A stretch of DNA of 64,000 nucleotides. Origin: Coffea arabica. Lineage: Eukaryota; Streptophyta; Magnoliopsida; Gentianales; Rubiaceae. Of this stretch, positions 1-10,485 are shown piece by piece; the first letter of the stretch is position 1; the number at the start of each line of letters is the position of its first letter. Under the pieces are notes generated by a model. That model was given only the letters and a program-made list of their open reading frames with translations. It ran no database searches and was not told the DNA's origin. The stretch spans positions 14,778,111 to 14,842,110 of the forward strand of contig NC_092328.1 in assembly GCF_036785885.1 (NCBI RefSeq), read 5' to 3'. The position numbers were made by a program, and so were the translations under genes.

Positions 1-309
1 AGAATAGGGGGACATTAGCTAGGTCATCAAGTTTTGTCTAGGTGGATGACTTGCTTCGGAGGCATCATATCCCTAATTTTTGTTTAAGGGACTATTTGTA
101 TGTATTTTTGCTAGTCATGTGCCTTACTTTTGGAAATGTCCCAACTTATTATTTGTATGACTTTCACTCAGAAATATATGTTAAGTGTTTTACTTACTTT
201 TTCCTCCATTTCCATATTGATTTTATTTACTAAGGAAATAATAATAATTATAAATAAATAATACTTCGCCTAATCGCCTTATCCTTCCATAATAGGCATA
301 ATTTAGACT

Positions 310-558
310 ATGGATCGCCAAGTGATAGGAAGGGGCCGTGGGAGACCCACTAGACAACACCCAGAAGCGGGTAGAGATAGGGAACCCGAGGTCAATCCAG
401 ACCAAGGGCAAGAGGGCAGGGCCGGAGACGGAGTGGCCACCGCTATTAACCGTATCACTGACGTTCTAGAGCGCTTGACTGAAAACCAAGCCACTGGACC
501 AGTGCGTCATCAGGGGGCCCAGTTGATTCCGATGATCGGGCACTGGAAAGGTTCCTGA
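310..558 (+). pseudogene. Gag N-terminal fragment, frameshifted (chromovirus copy 1)
   Basis: An 82-codon frame starts at the ATG at 310. It begins with a basic Arg/Gly-rich stretch and continues into an acidic, glutamine-rich segment, as at the start of plant chromovirus Gag. It ends at a stop at 556-558. The main gag-pol frame is already open from 483, so the two frames overlap by about 75 nt, and the downstream frame reads DDRALERF, a typical early Gag motif. The intact protein therefore probably ran from this ATG into the large ORF, and a single-base shift, possibly near the G run at 513-517, separates them. The same defect sits in copy 2, so it predates the duplication. Programmed frameshifting is possible but I see no convincing slippery heptamer. 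Confidence 0.7.
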
Positions 559-599
559 AGTTTGGACCTCTCAAGTTCTACGGAGGACCCGAGCCGGAA

Positions 600-3500
600 G
601 TGGCTGAAGGCTGGTGGGAGAGGATCACTGAGATCTTCACCGCCTTAAACTATACGGAGGAGCGAAATGTGACTTTTGCCATCTTCCAGTTTGAGGGAGC
701 CCCTCGCTCCTGGTGGAACCTAATGAGGGTTCATTGGGAGACTAATCATACACCAAGGACTTGGGTGAACTTCACAAGGGAGTTCAATGCCAAATTCCTT
801 CCACCTCTCATTCAAGAGAAGAGAGAGGATGATTTCATTAGATGCAAGCAAGGGGCGATGAGTGTCGCCGAATATGAAATCCAGTTCACAAAGCTATCCC
901 GCTTTGCACCTGAGTTGATAGCCACCGAGCAAAGGCGTGTTCGGAGGTTTGTGCAGGGTTTGAATGTGGAACTACAGGAAAGTTTAGCCGCCGTAAGGAT
1001 AGATACTTTCCCAGATGCTGTCGAAAGAGCTCAGAGAGTTGAAGTAGCTAGAGCTCAAGTGAAATCTTTTCAAGCTAAGAAAAGATTTGCCCCCAGCAGT
1101 AGTCGAGAGCCGACGTATGGAAATACTCCACCGGCTAACGTGGGCCGAGGTACAGGCGGAGTGACTAGTCCCGGAGCACCGCGAGGTGCATTAGCAAGGG
1201 GAACCGGGGCAAGGAATGCAGGGGGAAGAAACAATGGAACTAGAGGGGGACCGATTGGAAGAGCACAACCTAGGAATACCTCGCAAGGAGGCCGAGCCAT
1301 AATTCCCCAAATGACTTGTGCATATTGTAAGAAACCTGGTCATACTATGGATGACTGCTGGAAGAGGCAAGGAAAGGGCTTGAAATGTGGAAGTAGCGAG
1401 CACCAAATTTCTGGATGTCCAAAAATGCAGGAAGGGACTACTTCGAACGCTAGACCAAACACTTCTGGAGGGAGCCGGCCGACAGTTCCTGCCAGAGTGT
1501 ATGCTATAGGTGACCAACCTGTACCTGATTCCTCGGAAGTGGTGGAAGGTACACTTCCGATTTTTCATCGATTAGCTAAAGTGTTAATTGACCCTGGTGC
1601 AACCCATTCATTCGTAAATCCATCTTTTATGTCTGGAATAGATGTGCAACCTGTTAGATTACCCTTCGATCTTGAAGTTAGGACTCCCATGGGTAATAAG
1701 AATGTAATCACTAGTTTGGCTTATAAGAATTGTGAATTCTGGATTGGAGAGCGTAAAATGCTAGTGGATTTGATCAGTCTGGACATAAAAGGTTACGATG
1801 TTATAATAGGAATGGATTTTCTAGACCATTATCATGCTAAACTTGACTGCCGAGCGAAAGTGGTGGAATTTTGTATACCTGGTGAAGCAACCCTGAGGTT
1901 AGATGTCAAGGGTAGGTTAGCATCATCTGCTATGATCTCAGGAATCCGAGCAAGGAAAATGTTGTCTAAAGGAGCGCAAGGTTTCTTAGCCTTCTTGATA
2001 AACGCCCCCAGTGATCAAGTGAAGCTGGAGGATGTACCAGTGGTACGGGAATTTCCGGATGTTTTTCCCGAAGAGTTAAGGACTCTACCCCCGGAAAGGG
2101 AAGTGGAATTTAAGATTGACTTGATGCCTGGAACGGCTCCAATTTCTAAGACCCCATATCGAATGGCTCCTGCCGAGCTAAAAGAATTGAAAATTCAATT
2201 ACAGGATCTGTTGGAGAAGGGCTTTGTGAAGGAGAGTGATTCACCATGGGGAGCACCCGTCCTATTCGTTAAGAAAAAAAATGGAAGCTTGAGGTTATGT
2301 ATCGATTACCGAGGGTTAAATGAGGTTACAATTAAGAATAAATACCCTCTACCGTTGATTGATAGCTTATTCGACCAACTGCAAGGGTCAGTGGTCTTCT
2401 CTAAGCTGGATTTAAGGCAAGGGTACTATAAGTTGAAGATCAAGAAGGAAGATATACCTAAGACTGCTTTTAGTACGAGATATGGACATTTTGAGTTTAC
2501 AGTCATGCCTTTTGGATTAACCAACGCACCAGCTGCTTTCATGGACCTGATGCAGAGAATTTTTAAGAAGTATCTGGATCAGTTTGTAGTGGTTTTCATA
2601 GATGATATCCTGATTTACTCTAAGACTCGAGAGGAGCATGCTAAGCATTTAGAGGTGGTTTTGCAGATACTAAGAGAACATAAGCTGTATGCCAAATTCA
2701 GTAAGTGTGAGTTTTGGTTGACTGAAATATCTTTTCTAGGGCACAGAGTTTCTGAAGATGGAATTTCCGTGGATCCGGCAAAAGTTGAGGCCATTATGAA
2801 TTGGAAACAACCAGAAACTCCAACTGAAGTTAGAAGTTTCTTGGGTTTAGCAGGTTATTATAGGCGATTTATTCAGGATTTCTCGAAGATTGCAGGACCT
2901 ATGACTGAGCTAACCAAGAAAGGAGCCAAGTTTGTCTGGACTCCGAAGTGCGAGTCAAGTTTTCAGGAACTAAAGAAGCGGTTAACATCCGCTCCCGTTT
3001 TGGTTTTACCTGATGGAGGTGAAGGTTATGCTGTATATTCTGATGCTTCCAGAGAAGGTCTGGGATGTGTCTTAATGCAAATGGGAAAGGTAGTTGCCTA
3101 TGCTTCTAGGAGATTGAAACCCCACGAACAAAACTACCCAACTCATGACCTAGAACTAGCCGCAGTAATTTTCGCCTTGAAAAAATGGAGACACTACTTG
3201 TACGGCGTGACTTTTGAAGTTTATACGGACCATAAGAGCCTCAAGTACTTGTTCTCCCAAAAGGAGCTGAATTTGAGACAAAGGCGATGGGTAGAATTTC
3301 TGGAAGATTATGACTGCTCGATTAATTACCATCCAGAAAAAGCCAATGTGGTGGCTGACGCTCTTAGTAGGAAGGCCCAAGTAGCAGGGTTAATGGTAAA
3401 AGAGTGGGATATGTTAGAGGAAATAAGTAGTTGGAACCCTCGCCTGGAGAAATTGAAGGTTTTATTTGGGAATTTATCATTGAAGTCACCGTTACTAGAG

Positions 3501-4937
3501 CGTATTAAGGAGGCCCAGAAAATGGACCCTATGATTCGGAAGAATCTGGAAAAAGTGCAAAAAAGGGAAACCCTAGACTTCAAATTAGGGCCTGAAGGGG
3601 TATTGAGGTTTCGAGATCGAATTGTGATTCCGGCAGATGAGGAGCTAAGGAAAGGAATTCTAGAAGAATCACATCGGTCAAAGTATACTATACACCCAGG
3701 TGTGGCCAAGATGTATCATGATGTGAAGGGATTATACTGGTGGGAAGGTTTGAAAAAGGACGTGGCAGCGTTTGTACAAAGATGCTTGATCTGCCAACAA
3801 GTAAAAGCTGAACATCAAAAGCCCTCTGGTTTATTGCAACCGTTAGAAATCCCTGAATGGAAATGGGAACACATAACAATGGATTTTGTAACGGGACTAC
3901 CTAAAAGTCAAAAAGGTTTTGATGCAATTTGGGTAATAGTCGATCGACTCACTAAGTCTGCACACTTCTTACCCGTAAGCATGAGTTTCTCATTGGAAAA
4001 ATTGGTCAAGTTGTACACAGAAGAGATCCTAAGGTTACATGGTATTCCAGTGAGTATTGTGTCTGATCGAGACCCAAGATTCGTCTCGCGTTTTTGGCAG
4101 AAATTTCAGGACTCCTTGGGGACCAAGTTGAAGTTTAGTACTGCGTACCATCCCCAAACCGACGGGCAGTCGGAAAGGACAATTCAAACTCTGGATGATC
4201 TACTGAGGTCGTGTATACTGGATTTTGGAGGTAAGTGGAGCCAATATATGACCTTAGTGGAATTTGCATATAATAACAGCTATCAGGTTTCGATTCAAAT
4301 GGCACCTTATGAGGCTTTGTATGGAAGAAGGTGTCGATCTCCGATTCATTGGAATGAAGTTGGAGAAAAGAAAATCGTAGATCCTACAGCTATACCTTGG
4401 ATAGAAGAAGCCCAGGAGAAAGTAGAACTAATTAGAGAAAGGTTTCAAGTTGCTCAGAGTAGACAAAAGAGCTACGCCGACACAAGGAGGAAAGATTTGG
4501 AATTCGAAGTAGGAGACAAGGTTTTCCTCAGAATTAAACCCTTGAAGGGCGGAGTAGTGTCTAAGAAAGGTAAGAAGCTGAAGCCAAGGTATATCGGACC
4601 TTTCGAAATTTTGAAGAAAGTTGGGTTAGTAGCGTATCAATTGAAGTTGCCTGCAAGCATGGCTAAGATTCACGATGTATTTCATGTTTCCATGCTTAGG
4701 AAATATTATCCTGATCCAAGTCACGTGTTGCCACTAGAAGGAATTGAGGTGGATGAAACGTTAACGTATGAAGAAGGACCGGTCAGGATTTTGGAGAGAG
4801 AAATGAAGGAACTGAGAAATAAGGAAATTCCTCTGGTGAAGATTCTATGGAAGAATCATGGACTCGAGGAAGCAACGTGGGAGTTAGAAGAAGAAATGCA
4901 GAAAAAGTACCCCGATTTATTTATCCAAAATGTGTGA
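600..4937 (+). CDS. Gag-Pol polyprotein, chromovirus copy 1
   Basis: One uninterrupted frame of 1445 codons. The listed start is a GTG; the frame is open from 483, so the true N-terminus lies upstream (see the Gag fragment at 310). Domains in order, numbered from this start: Gag core about 20-115; CCHC zinc knuckle C240-C253; a degenerate second knuckle; aspartic protease with DPGATHSF at 331-338; reverse transcriptase with FIDD at 666-669; RNase H with D815; integrase HHCC zinc site (H1025, H1032, C1062, C1065) and catalytic D1095, D1156, E1192 (DD35E spacing); GPF module near 1330; chromodomain about 1395-1440, which in this clade directs integration toward particular chromatin. All catalytic residues looked for are present and there is no stop. 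Apart from the separated Gag start, it looks capable of making the enzymes for copy-and-paste transposition. Confidence 0.93.
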   Translation: MAEGWWERITEIFTALNYTEERNVTFAIFQFEGAPRSWWNLMRVHWETNHTPRTWVNFTREFNAKFLPPLIQEKREDDFIRCKQGAMSVAEYEIQFTKLSRFAPELIATEQRRVRRFVQGLNVELQESLAAVRIDTFPDAVERAQRVEVARAQVKSFQAKKRFAPSSSREPTYGNTPPANVGRGTGGVTSPGAPRGALARGTGARNAGGRNNGTRGGPIGRAQPRNTSQGGRAIIPQMTCAYCKKPGHTMDDCWKRQGKGLKCGSSEHQISGCPKMQEGTTSNARPNTSGGSRPTVPARVYAIGDQPVPDSSEVVEGTLPIFHRLAKVLIDPGATHSFVNPSFMSGIDVQPVRLPFDLEVRTPMGNKNVITSLAYKNCEFWIGERKMLVDLISLDIKGYDVIIGMDFLDHYHAKLDCRAKVVEFCIPGEATLRLDVKGRLASSAMISGIRARKMLSKGAQGFLAFLINAPSDQVKLEDVPVVREFPDVFPEELRTLPPEREVEFKIDLMPGTAPISKTPYRMAPAELKELKIQLQDLLEKGFVKESDSPWGAPVLFVKKKNGSLRLCIDYRGLNEVTIKNKYPLPLIDSLFDQLQGSVVFSKLDLRQGYYKLKIKKEDIPKTAFSTRYGHFEFTVMPFGLTNAPAAFMDLMQRIFKKYLDQFVVVFIDDILIYSKTREEHAKHLEVVLQILREHKLYAKFSKCEFWLTEISFLGHRVSEDGISVDPAKVEAIMNWKQPETPTEVRSFLGLAGYYRRFIQDFSKIAGPMTELTKKGAKFVWTPKCESSFQELKKRLTSAPVLVLPDGGEGYAVYSDASREGLGCVLMQMGKVVAYASRRLKPHEQNYPTHDLELAAVIFALKKWRHYLYGVTFEVYTDHKSLKYLFSQKELNLRQRRWVEFLEDYDCSINYHPEKANVVADALSRKAQVAGLMVKEWDMLEEISSWNPRLEKLKVLFGNLSLKSPLLERIKEAQKMDPMIRKNLEKVQKRETLDFKLGPEGVLRFRDRIVIPADEELRKGILEESHRSKYTIHPGVAKMYHDVKGLYWWEGLKKDVAAFVQRCLICQQVKAEHQKPSGLLQPLEIPEWKWEHITMDFVTGLPKSQKGFDAIWVIVDRLTKSAHFLPVSMSFSLEKLVKLYTEEILRLHGIPVSIVSDRDPRFVSRFWQKFQDSLGTKLKFSTAYHPQTDGQSERTIQTLDDLLRSCILDFGGKWSQYMTLVEFAYNNSYQVSIQMAPYEALYGRRCRSPIHWNEVGEKKIVDPTAIPWIEEAQEKVELIRERFQVAQSRQKSYADTRRKDLEFEVGDKVFLRIKPLKGGVVSKKGKKLKPRYIGPFEILKKVGLVAYQLKLPASMAKIHDVFHVSMLRKYYPDPSHVLPLEGIEVDETLTYEEGPVRILEREMKELRNKEIPLVKILWKNHGLEEATWELEEEMQKKYPDLFIQNV

Positions 4938-4960
4938 ATTTTGAGGACAAAATTCATTGT

Positions 4961-4973
4961 AAGGAGGGGAGGA
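4961..4973 (+). other. Polypurine tract of chromovirus copy 1
   Basis: The purine run AAGGAGGGGAGGA directly abuts the TG of the LTR, the expected position for the plus-strand primer. The same tract is at 14847-14859. Confidence 0.85.
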
Positions 4974-7900
4974 TGTGAGAACCTTGAATTTTGCAGATAA
5001 ATATCAATGCATACTTCAATTTCACTTTTATTTAGCACTCGTATTCCTTAATCTTTTCTAGTATTACTTTCACTCGCTTTTATATACTAGTGCATATTCC
5101 ATTCGTAGTTCTTATTCTAATCAATAACATTATTTCATTTATTTTAAATAAGTAAATTAAAAATAACTTTTATGTGCAAAATAATATAACGGTGCTAACT
5201 ATTAAAGCACTTAGCTTTGCTTCACTAAGTTAATAATTCTTGAGTTATATTAAGTTTACTCCTTAAAAATAATTCTTTAATTTTCAATAGCTAATTTTAT
5301 TTTCGAATAAGGTTAAGTGCAGATAGAAACCTTAATATTATTTTGCAACCGATAAATTCTAGATAAAAACAATACAAGTATTCTAATCATACTTAAGTCG
5401 TAAAAAAAATTCCGATAATCAAAGCCTTGCAAGATTAGCGTATAATTAGGCGTTCAAATCACACTTGGGGATAATTTTTGGAGTTAAGTTAGAGCTAAGG
5501 ACTTAAGTGGATAATAGGAGGAGAAGTGAAAAGACTAAACTACCCCTCACAATTTCACAAAAACACCCCACGGCCATAACCATTCCACGCAACGCCAAAC
5601 ACTCCCTCGGACACAATGATCTTGCACCTCTCCATCCGGCCAATGCTCTTCTTCACCATCTGCGCACTCAATCCTCACCAACACTCCACCTCCATTCCAT
5701 ATCTTCTGCAACCTTTCACCCCAGGCCACACTCCACCTCCACATTGTTATCATCGACCGAGAGTGAAGGAAGGTGAGCTGCACCATATAGCCGAGAGTGA
5801 GGGAGGAAGCTGAGAGCTGCATTTCCATTTCTGGTTCTGTCCGCAAGTATCGAAGAGGGAGGAGAGGAGGAGAAACTGTGAGCAAACTTTCCTCTGCATT
5901 CTCCAAGCTCAGCCGGTTGCTAACCAGCTTCCACCATCACCAGCTGCAACCCCTACAACCCAACCAGAACCAACCTACCTGTGCGTGAGGACAAGAGCCG
6001 AGAGAGAGGGTCAGACTTCAGCATCTTGTCGAGTGAGTGAGCATCCAGTGAGGTAAATTTCTGGACTGTAAATTGGATAACCAGTGGTAGTATAAGCAAG
6101 CTCTGGACTTGCATGTGAGGACTTTAAGTTCGGATGATGTAATTAGCTATATGATGATTTGATATTAAGCTACCAGAAACTGGTTTGGAAGAGAAAATGG
6201 TACTGCCGTGTGCTGAGCTTGAATGTTGTAGCTGTAATTCATAAATTGTGGGATGATCAGAGGTGGAATTGTGTTTAATCACCTGAAAACAAGATGATAA
6301 AGTCATGCATGAAATTAATTAGCCTGGATTACTCTGGAAAATAAGATATGAAACAGAATTTTCACATGCAAACTCATCCGAGAGTAGTTGCACAAAACTC
6401 TGGAGTTATGATTGTATTTTTGCTGCTGCCGAACTGATTTCTGGTCTGGAATGATAGTTAATCAACTCAGTAATTGTGCATGTGAGAATTAAGGGCAAAA
6501 TACAAGGTTTTAATGTGGTTTTAATGTACAAGGAAAAATTCTGTTTTGATGTAGAAAATTTCTGCCGAGAGTTGTTTTGAATAATATAGTTTCATGTGGA
6601 ATAATCTTGCTGTTTTAAGCCTCTAACCATGACTAACTAGTAAATTACAAGATGATTAAGCTACGCATGTAGTTAATTGGTTGAGTTAGAACAGAAAACA
6701 AAAAGAAAAATGCAATCAGTTTCTGTGCAGATTTCAACCGAGGCTAGCTAGAATTTAATTTGAAGACTCTTGTTGTTGTTCGAATTTAATTCTTGAACCA
6801 AAAATGTTAGTCAGTTAGTTAAGTAGTTGTATGTTGAATTTGAGTATTTAAATCCCTGAATAAGCCAAGGAAGAATTTTATACAAGATAAATGGTTGCTG
6901 GAAAATTTAGCTAACCAAACGTTTGAGCAGAAAATATTGAATTGTTTCCGAATTTCACTAGTTGATGTTTGAATATTTTCCTTGGCATAAAATGGTTTCG
7001 AAACACAGAAAAAGGGTGTATTTTAAGATATACATGTTGTTTAGCAATGAAACATTTGAATTGTTAGCCTTGTTGCTACAAGAATTACGGGTTGGGTGCT
7101 AGGGGCTAATGATTGACGAAGCCCTTGGCCATTTGAATAATTTTATAAGTACTACAGGGTGATGAAAGTTAATTGCTGGAATGTCTTGGAGGCTTTACTT
7201 TTATTTTTATTGGCTTATGATGGGCTTGCTGAGACCAAGTGCTAATGATTGATGAAGCCTTGGTTGATCATTTTATTTTATTCAGAAATGCACTTGTTGA
7301 AATCTAGGGCTAATGATTGACGAAGCCCTAGTAATTTGCTATGTGAATTTTTGCCATATTTTGATCCATATTATGATTTCGAAACGGAATCGGAGCTGTG
7401 GAAGTTGTATCGATCTTGCGAACTCGAGTAGCTGCGATCAAAATTAATCAAAAATATTTTCCAGCTAGTATTATATTATAAAAACTCCATATCTAGTGTT
7501 TTGCCTAAAACTTTCCAACTCGATAATTTCATTTAGCTCAAACTAGCCTTGATAGCTATAGTAAGTAAGTTCTATAGCTTTTGGAAACTCTAAGTCTTAT
7601 TTTAATTCTTTTTTTCTTTCCTTAAGCTTTGCACTTGGATAGTTAACTATAGGAAAAGTTCCAAAATACGAGCTTTACTAATTTTAGTGAAAAGCTTGGG
7701 AGACTTGCTCGGCAAGAAACCCTATTTTAAGAAAAATAGTTTTTAAGGATAATTTTTGCAAAAGCCGTAACTTTAGAGAAATGTTCAAAGTAACTTTCTA
7801 ACATTGTTGTTAAGAGTTTTGCCGACTCATTTCAAGAAAATGATACTAGTTACCCTTTATAAGGAAGAGTATCTTACGGAAAACTATAAGAAACATTTCT

Positions 7901-9115
7901 TCTAAGTTTGTCAAATTTCAACCTAAGTAGATTCCTAATTTTTCTAAGGGTAGTAAACTCGTAATATATTAAGTATACCTCTGCATGTATAAGCTTAAAA
8001 ACTGAATAGAAACTTATAGTTTCAAAATTTGGTTTTTAGGATTTTGCGAGGACGCGGAATTCGATTCTCAACTTGATATCTGAACTCCACTCTTGGTAAG
8101 TGTCCCTGCCTGTTCTATGATTACTTGGTTAAAGTGCTTTCTTGACTCGATATGTGATAATTTGCAAAACTAGTTTTTGATCCATCGAAGTGAGCAGTGT
8201 GTACTTTATCGCACTAGCCGTTCGAGTGGTGACTTGCGTGAATCATTTTTCTCATGAATCCTTGAATCCAAATGTAGTTACGTCGTTGGGTGAATCCCTC
8301 GGCACGTGAATCTAACTACAATAACGTCGTTGGGTGAATCCCTCGACAAATTATCTACGGGTATATCTCGAGTATACTGCGTCCTTAGTCGACGTTCGGG
8401 CCCGGGACCGGGGTATGAATGGTGACGGGTTAGGATTAAAATGAGTGGATCTACATGGACTATAAGTAGTGAGAGTTGACGGAGGGTCAACTACGATGAA
8501 TGGCGATCAAGCGAGGAAAATGGCTCCTGAGAGCCCCTGTATCCTACCTTGTGTTGTTATACGCTTTCCTAACTGTTCAATTTGTTTAAGTTATTTCTCG
8601 CTGTTTGATTTACGTGAATGCATGTTTTGGGGCACCACTGAGCGTTAGCTCACCCCACGTTTATTTGTTTTCCTTACAGGTCTGGAAGTTGAAAGAATTT
8701 GAGCTGCTTATATTTCCTATGAATGTTTTTGAATAGCTTGAATTTAGATTTCGGTTTGTAATGAATTCTACGTTAAGTACTGTACCTTTTATTTTGGTTG
8801 CCACTTGAAGCTGGAAAAATGTAATCCCAAATTCTAATATTCGGTTTGTATGTTTTTATTAGTATAGTATGTCTTTAACCTTGCGAGTAACGTGTGAAGT
8901 GGTTAAGAGCCGTCGTTTGGCTAAGTTGTATGCCGTTATCTTTGAAGCTAATGAGGTGATAGAAATTGATTTATTTCGGAAGAATTATTTTTGTAGTAGT
9001 TTAGGTTAATCCCTGGAGGATTTTAAGCTAGAATGCTTGCGTGAGTCCTGGCGAGAGCTGGGCAGACGGCCCGCCAACCCTTTGGTTCGCCTTAGGGGGA
9101 AGTGGGGTCGCCACA
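4974..9115 (+). repeat. Long terminal repeat (middle LTR), 4142 bp
   Basis: Starts TGTGAGAACC right after the polypurine tract and ends GTCGCCACA two bases before the primer site. No difference from 14860-19001 was noticed, and the length is the same. It acts as 3' LTR of copy 1 and 5' LTR of copy 2, supplying promoter and polyadenylation signals. There is no gene inside: the short frames near 5507-5988 and 8278-8490 are not conserved-looking and recur only because the LTR is duplicated. Internal structure includes three related stem-loops at 7098-7331 and a short direct repeat with core CGTCGTTGGGTGAATCCCTC, once from about 8281 and again from about 8325. An LTR over 4 kb fits the Tekay/Del clade. 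Confidence 0.93.
7098..7331 (+). other. Three homologous stem-loops in the LTR
   Basis: Hairpin 1: arms 7098-7107 and 7120-7129 (10 pairs, two of them G-U). Hairpin 2: arms 7234-7243 and 7256-7264 (9 pairs with one bulged T). Hairpin 3: arms 7304-7311 and 7324-7331 (8 perfect pairs). All share a 12-nt loop AATGATTGAYGA and the closing GCT/AGC. The outer stem bases differ between copies but change on both sides so pairing is kept, for example CTAG/CTAG in hairpin 3 against ACCA/TGGT in hairpin 2. The set recurs at 16984-17217 in the other LTR. Confidence 0.75.
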
Positions 9116-9117
9116 GG

Positions 9118-9130
9118 TGGTATCAGAGCC
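9118..9130 (+). other. Primer binding site, initiator-Met tRNA type
   Basis: TGGTATCAGAGCC begins two bases after the LTR end. This is the usual minus-strand primer site of plant Ty3/gypsy and Copia elements, complementary to the 3' end of initiator methionine tRNA. Confidence 0.9.
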
Positions 9131-9284
9131 TAGATTAGAAAAGTTATTTGAGAGATATACTATACGAGCTAGAAATCCTGATCCTTCTAGAAGTAAGAAT
9201 TGAGACCATTAGATACATCTTAAGTAATACCGATTCGATTAGCTATTTGAGTTCTAACCTCTAAGTTTTAATTCTTTTGCAGGT

Positions 9285-9849
9285 ATGGAGAATGGTAATG
9301 GACACGCTAATGGTAATGGGGCGTCTAATGGACATATAGAGCCTCTTAGGTCCATCTCTTATAGGCCACGTGGCGGGAGGAGCTCATATACGTTACACCC
9401 TAGCTGATAGGCATCCTCGGTGTCAGTGTAGGGCCACTTATGCCTACCCCAATGAGCTAGTACTATCCCTAGATGATGAGCGTCGCTAGCTGAGGGACGT
9501 TAACTTCACTTTGTCTCAGGACGTAGAGGAGCTGAGTATCATGGTGGACACTCAGTTCGACCGCATAGCGGACTTAGAGCAGAGGGTAGCAGCGGAGCAT
9601 GCTAGGCTGGAGGCTGCTCGCGTAGAGATAACGCGTCAGAGAGCGAGGGTGACTCGATTGGCCGAGAGGATACGTGATAGGAGTGTCGGTATCAGGGCTG
9701 ATGCCGTGATGATGATAGAGGAGGCCACGAGTATCCTTCAGAGTGTTGAGCAGGAGGACCCGGAAGAGGATCCGGAGGAGGATCCAGAGGAGGACCCGGA
9801 GGAGGATCCGAAGGAGGACATAGCTCCCGATAGCCCTGCTGAGGGTTAG
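9285..9849 (+). pseudogene. Degenerate leader ORF upstream of gag (coiled-coil, acidic tail)
   Basis: Between primer site and gag lies a broken reading frame. It opens with an ATG at 9285, just after an acceptor-like TTTTGCAG, and reads an Asn/Gly-rich start to a stop near 9406. A second frame from 9403 carries a CQC motif and the phrase YPNELVLSL, is stopped by TAG at 9487-9489, then runs open to 9849. The last part (from about 9511) is heptad-rich with alternating Arg, Glu, Ala and Leu, as in a coiled coil, followed by about five acidic repeats of DPEE type encoded by a 12-bp tandem repeat. I recall similar pre-gag frames in other Tekay elements, but cannot check this. Function unknown; here it carries one frameshift and one stop. 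Confidence 0.55.
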
Positions 9850-10195
9850 GCTTGGATCGATTCGACCATATTGGATATGTAGGGTTAGAATAGGGGGACA
9901 TTAGCTAGGTCATCAAGTTTTGTCTAGGTGGATGACTTGCTTCGGAGGCATCATATCCCTAATTTTTGTTTAAGGGACTATTTGTATGTATTTTTGCTAG
10001 TCATGTGCCTTACTTTTGGAAATGTCCCAACTTATTATTTGTATGACTTTCACTCAGAAATATATGTTAAGTGTTTTACTTACTTTTTCCTCCATTTCCA
10101 TATTGATTTTATTTACTAAGGAAATAATAATAATTATAAATAAATAATACTTCGCCTAATCGCCTTATCCTTCCATAATAGGCATAATTTAGACT

Positions 10196-10444
10196 ATGGA
10201 TCGCCAAGTGATAGGAAGGGGCCGTGGGAGACCCACTAGACAACACCCAGAAGCGGGTAGAGATAGGGAACCCGAGGTCAATCCAGACCAAGGGCAAGAG
10301 GGCAGGGCCGGAGACGGAGTGGCCACCGCTATTAACCGTATCACTGACGTTCTAGAGCGCTTGACTGAAAACCAAGCCACTGGACCAGTGCGTCATCAGG
10401 GGGCCCAGTTGATTCCGATGATCGGGCACTGGAAAGGTTCCTGA
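10196..10444 (+). pseudogene. Gag N-terminal fragment, frameshifted (chromovirus copy 2)
   Basis: Same 82-codon frame as at 310-558 in copy 1, with identical translation and the same overlap with the downstream gag-pol frame. Sharing this defect means both internals descend from one already shifted element, not from two independent insertions of an intact parent. Confidence 0.7.
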
Positions 10445-10485
10445 AGTTTGGACCTCTCAAGTTCTACGGAGGACCCGAGCCGGAA

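Noticed and set aside
5507..5988. Short frames on both strands in the LTR, repeated at 15393-15874
   Set aside because: No recognisable domain, mutually overlapping, and repeated only with the LTR.
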